Of a stretch of 7,959 nt of DNA, positions 5,825-7,959 are shown piece by piece (the stretch's first letter is position 1; each line of letters starts with the position of its first letter). The notes below the pieces were generated by a model. It saw only the letters and a program-made list of their open reading frames with translations. It did not search any database and was not told the origin of the DNA. Position numbers and translations under genes: made by a program. The DNA is from Planctomycetaceae bacterium (GTDB lineage Bacteria > Planctomycetota > Planctomycetia > Isosphaerales > Isosphaeraceae): NCBI GenBank assembly GCA_019232645.1, contig JAFANO010000065.1:1-7959 (forward strand), in the 5' to 3' direction.

Positions 5825-7959
5825 GTGCGGGGGCACGACCAGACCGGCGGTCGCGCGCGTCGTCGCGCGGGGTTTTGGCTCATCGTCACGGCGTTGCTCG
5901 TCTCGGTCCCCGGCCAGGCCCAGGATGGGCTCGGCCCCCAGTGGCCGGGTCTCGCGACCGACGCCGTCGACCTCGCCGCGCACGCGATCCACGTCTGGAA
6001 CTCCGGCGACGAGCAGTGGTTGGTCCTCCGGGGACGCGCCGCGATCCTTCAAGGGGTCGAGGGGCTCCGCGCCGGAGAGGCCGTGGTCCGGATCATATCG
6101 GCCCCTGACCCCTCAACCCCTGGCCGTCGCCTCGAGGTCTATGCCGAAGATCAAGTCCAGATGGTCGGGCAGACCGGCCCGCCACTGCGCAGGTTGCGCA
6201 CGACGCTGAGGACCGAGAAGGACGTGCGGCTCAAGCCCTACGAAGACGGGGGATTGGTCCGCCTGCCCGGCCCGCCGAAGGGCCTCCCGCTGCTCGAGCG
6301 CGCGTTCCCCCGGACCTCGAACCCGGCGCCTCGGGGTCCGAACCGAGAGAAATCCCCCGGGATCGGCCCCGGAGGGCCTCCCGTCTCGACCTCCCCCGCA
6401 CGCGCGGCCAACCCTGCCCCCTCGAACGAGCCCCGATCTCCCAGACGGCTTGGCCCGCCGGCCTCGTCGGCGCGCGCGGGATTGACGGACAACTCCCCTG
6501 AAGTCCCTGATCCATCACGAGGCGCGAGCGGTAAGCCTCGTCCGACGGCGATCGCTCCGCCCCTGATTCCCGTGACGTGGAACCTGATCGAGGCGATCCC
6601 GGACGAGTCGGCCGTCCCCGAGGTCGGGGCCACCTCGAAGACCGGGCCGCGTCGCGCCGGCGACCGAGCGGCGCGGACGGCCGACCCGGCCGTCACCCAG
6701 GCGCAGCTCGAGGAAGACATTTCCGGCGGGCCCCCGACCGCGGACGCCGGGGAGCTGCCACCTCCGGTCGAGGCCCCCGCGACCGGTGGGCCGGCGCTCG
6801 AGAGCCCGGTGATCGACAACGCGCCCGTCGTCCCCAACCTCTCGCCCTCGTCCTCGCCCGAGACCCCCCCGACGGTGGAACCCTTGCCCGGCCCCGAGGG
6901 CGGCCCCGCGCCACCGGTGCGACCGACTCCGCTGCCCGAGGAGGAGAAAAAGCCCGAGCCCGAGGCGAGCCCGATCCAGGCCTACACGCAACGGATCACG
7001 CGGATCCTCCCGCGCGACGGCGGGCCCAGGTTCTCGATCCACCCGCTGCCGATCGTCGACGGCGTCCAGACCCTGGTGGTCAAGGGAGGCGTCAACATCG
7101 TCACCAACGCCCCCGCCCCGACCGGAACCATCGACATCTCGGCCGACAGCGCGATCATCTGGCGCTCGGTCGGCCAAAACAAGGAGGTCCGCGGCCCCAA
7201 CGGTGAGTACATCGAGCCCGCCGGGCAGCCGCTGGAAGTCTACCTCGAGGGGAACGTCATCGTCCGCCAGGACACGCGCCAGTTCGCGGGCAACAGCGAC
7301 CAGAAGACCTTCCGCGCCAAGCAGGCGTACTACGACCTGCGCAGCGGGCGGTTCGTGGGGCTGGACGCCGAGATCGACATGTTCGCGCCGGGCCTGATCG
7401 CCCCGACCCGGATGTTCGCTCCCAGGATCGACCAGTTTCGCCCGCTGGTCCCCGGGCCCGACGGCAAGCTCCGGTACGGGTTCGAGCAGATCCAGGCCGA
7501 CCACACGGTGATGACCGGCAGCCGGTTCCCCACGCCCGGCTACCGCTTCACCAGCCGGTCGATCGACGTCACGAAGGTCGTCAGCACGAAGACCAACCCC
7601 AGCTCGGGCCGGACCGCCGGCAACCCCAAGGACCCGAAGACGCCGCAGGAGCTGACCTGGAGGATCGAGGCCCGCCAGAACCTCTTCTTCCTTGGCCCGG
7701 TCCCCATCTTCTATTACCCCCGGTTCGTCGGCAACGCCGACGACCTCGAGCCGCCGCTCCGCTCGGTCATCTTCCGGAACAACAACTACCTCGGCAATCA
7801 GGTGCTCAGCGACTTCAACGGTTTCCGGCTCCTCAGCATCCGGCAGCCCGTCTGGATCGACAACTGGAACGTCGACCTCGACTACCTGAGCATGCGGACC
7901 AAGGACTTCCCCGCGCTGGGGAGCGAGATCGCCTGGTTCGGCAAGGACTTCCTCCGCGA
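5825..7959 (+). CDS. LptD/OstA-like outer-membrane protein, 5' part (C-terminus outside window)
   Basis: The frame is open from GTG 5825 to the window edge, giving 711 residues with no stop. Residues 1-33 are a signal peptide: an arginine-rich start, hydrophobic core 'FWLIVTALLVSV' (17-28), and likely cleavage after 'PGQA' (32). Residues 44-130 hold an OstA-like beta-rich block ('DEQWLVLRGRAAILQGVEG', 62-80). About 145-381 is a proline-rich insert. Residues 390-515 form a second OstA-like block ('GGVNIVTNA' from 421, 'EVYLEGNVIV' from 471, 'RAKQAYYDL' from 497). 'GPVPIFYYPRF' (624-634) is the hallmark 'P.FY.P' segment before the LptD barrel, and the following 'RNNNYLG' stretch with alternating residues looks like the first strands. 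LptD proteins insert lipopolysaccharide into the outer leaflet of the outer membrane, with LptE as partner. Here the role is inferred from these motifs. GTG is chosen for the ribosome site and signal peptide. Whether the barrel is complete cannot be seen, and planctomycete relatives are often left as hypothetical proteins. Confidence 0.85.
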   Translation, partial: MRGHDQTGGRARRRAGFWLIVTALLVSVPGQAQDGLGPQWPGLATDAVDLAAHAIHVWNSGDEQWLVLRGRAAILQGVEGLRAGEAVVRIISAPDPSTPGRRLEVYAEDQVQMVGQTGPPLRRLRTTLRTEKDVRLKPYEDGGLVRLPGPPKGLPLLERAFPRTSNPAPRGPNREKSPGIGPGGPPVSTSPARAANPAPSNEPRSPRRLGPPASSARAGLTDNSPEVPDPSRGASGKPRPTAIAPPLIPVTWNLIEAIPDESAVPEVGATSKTGPRRAGDRAARTADPAVTQAQLEEDISGGPPTADAGELPPPVEAPATGGPALESPVIDNAPVVPNLSPSSSPETPPTVEPLPGPEGGPAPPVRPTPLPEEEKKPEPEASPIQAYTQRITRILPRDGGPRFSIHPLPIVDGVQTLVVKGGVNIVTNAPAPTGTIDISADSAIIWRSVGQNKEVRGPNGEYIEPAGQPLEVYLEGNVIVRQDTRQFAGNSDQKTFRAKQAYYDLRSGRFVGLDAEIDMFAPGLIAPTRMFAPRIDQFRPLVPGPDGKLRYGFEQIQADHTVMTGSRFPTPGYRFTSRSIDVTKVVSTKTNPSSGRTAGNPKDPKTPQELTWRIEARQNLFFLGPVPIFYYPRFVGNADDLEPPLRSVIFRNNNYLGNQVLSDFNGFRLLSIRQPVWIDNWNVDLDYLSMRTKDFPALGSEIAWFGKDFLR
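6257..6967 (+). other. Proline-rich low-complexity insert within the LptD-like protein
   Basis: Residues about 145-381 are dominated by proline, alanine, glycine, serine and glutamate with almost no aromatic residues, so they are probably disordered. One short island, 'PPLIPVTWNLIEAIPD' (245-260), looks more ordered and could be a binding segment. Codon use is looser in the first half (6330-6560: CCT, TCA, CGA, CCA, AGA) than in the strongly G/C-ending codons after 6970, suggesting weak selection. The insert separates the two OstA-like blocks and would lie in the periplasm if the protein is exported as predicted. Confidence 0.7.

Noticed and set aside
5784..6209. Plus-strand open frame of 141 codons starting with ATG 5784
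   Set aside because: It is in a different frame from the signal-peptide-bearing gene, has no suitable ribosome site, and gives an S/R/P-rich product. The strong Shine-Dalgarno at 5815-5822 serves GTG 5825 instead.
6515..7504. Minus-strand open frame of 329 codons opposite the LptD-like gene
   Set aside because: The plus frame has a signal peptide, OstA-like blocks and the LptD 'P.FY.P' motif. The minus product has no recognisable domain.
1..7959. Mobile element, CRISPR array, defence system, tRNA or rRNA
   Set aside because: No transposase or integrase motif, no regularly spaced repeat, no cloverleaf or rRNA-like stretch was seen. Gene content is housekeeping or envelope-related.

Overview
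The window reads as chromosomal DNA from a high-GC planctomycete, most likely of the Isosphaeraceae type. This is inferred, not tested. The support is strong G/C bias at third codon positions, GTG starts, wide gene spacing, a planctomycete-style LptD/OstA-like outer-membrane protein with a long proline-rich insert, and a one-chain FAD plus Fe-S dehydrogenase whose opening resembles planctomycete homologues I recall. All six supported genes lie on the + strand. Nothing indicates a mobile element, CRISPR array, tRNA or rRNA.

Layout. 1-186 is the C-terminal tail of a LON substrate-binding-domain protein cut by the window edge. 187-344 holds a well-formed sigma70-like promoter and a GC-rich leader hairpin. 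345-1007 is folE (GTP cyclohydrolase I). 1008-1241 is non-coding, with a 9-bp stem-loop and a possible extended -10 promoter. 1242-1970 encodes an unrecognised protein with seven or eight membrane segments. 1971-2135 is non-coding, with a candidate -10 box and a leader hairpin. 2136-2639 encodes a small membrane protein with four CxxC pairs, the second zinc-ribbon-like set being split by a two-helix membrane hairpin. 2700-5642 encodes a 980-residue flavin/iron-sulfur dehydrogenase related to YdiJ, D-2-hydroxyglutarate dehydrogenases and D-lactate dehydrogenases. 5643-5824 holds a second promoter with 17-nt spacing. From GTG 5825 to the window end runs an open frame for a signal-peptide-bearing LptD/OstA-like protein whose C-terminus lies outside.

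How the genes relate. Most look like independent units: one-carbon/pterin metabolism (folE), an orphan membrane protein, and outer-membrane biogenesis (LptD-like). The only tight pair is the zinc-ribbon membrane protein and the dehydrogenase, 60 bp apart with no clear promoter between them. The small protein might therefore work with, or anchor, the otherwise soluble-looking dehydrogenase, but that rests on adjacency alone. I see no clearly new multi-gene system. The least explained items are the split zinc-ribbon protein, the polytopic membrane protein, the cysteine-free first half of the dehydrogenase's CCG region, and the long low-complexity insert in the LptD-like protein.
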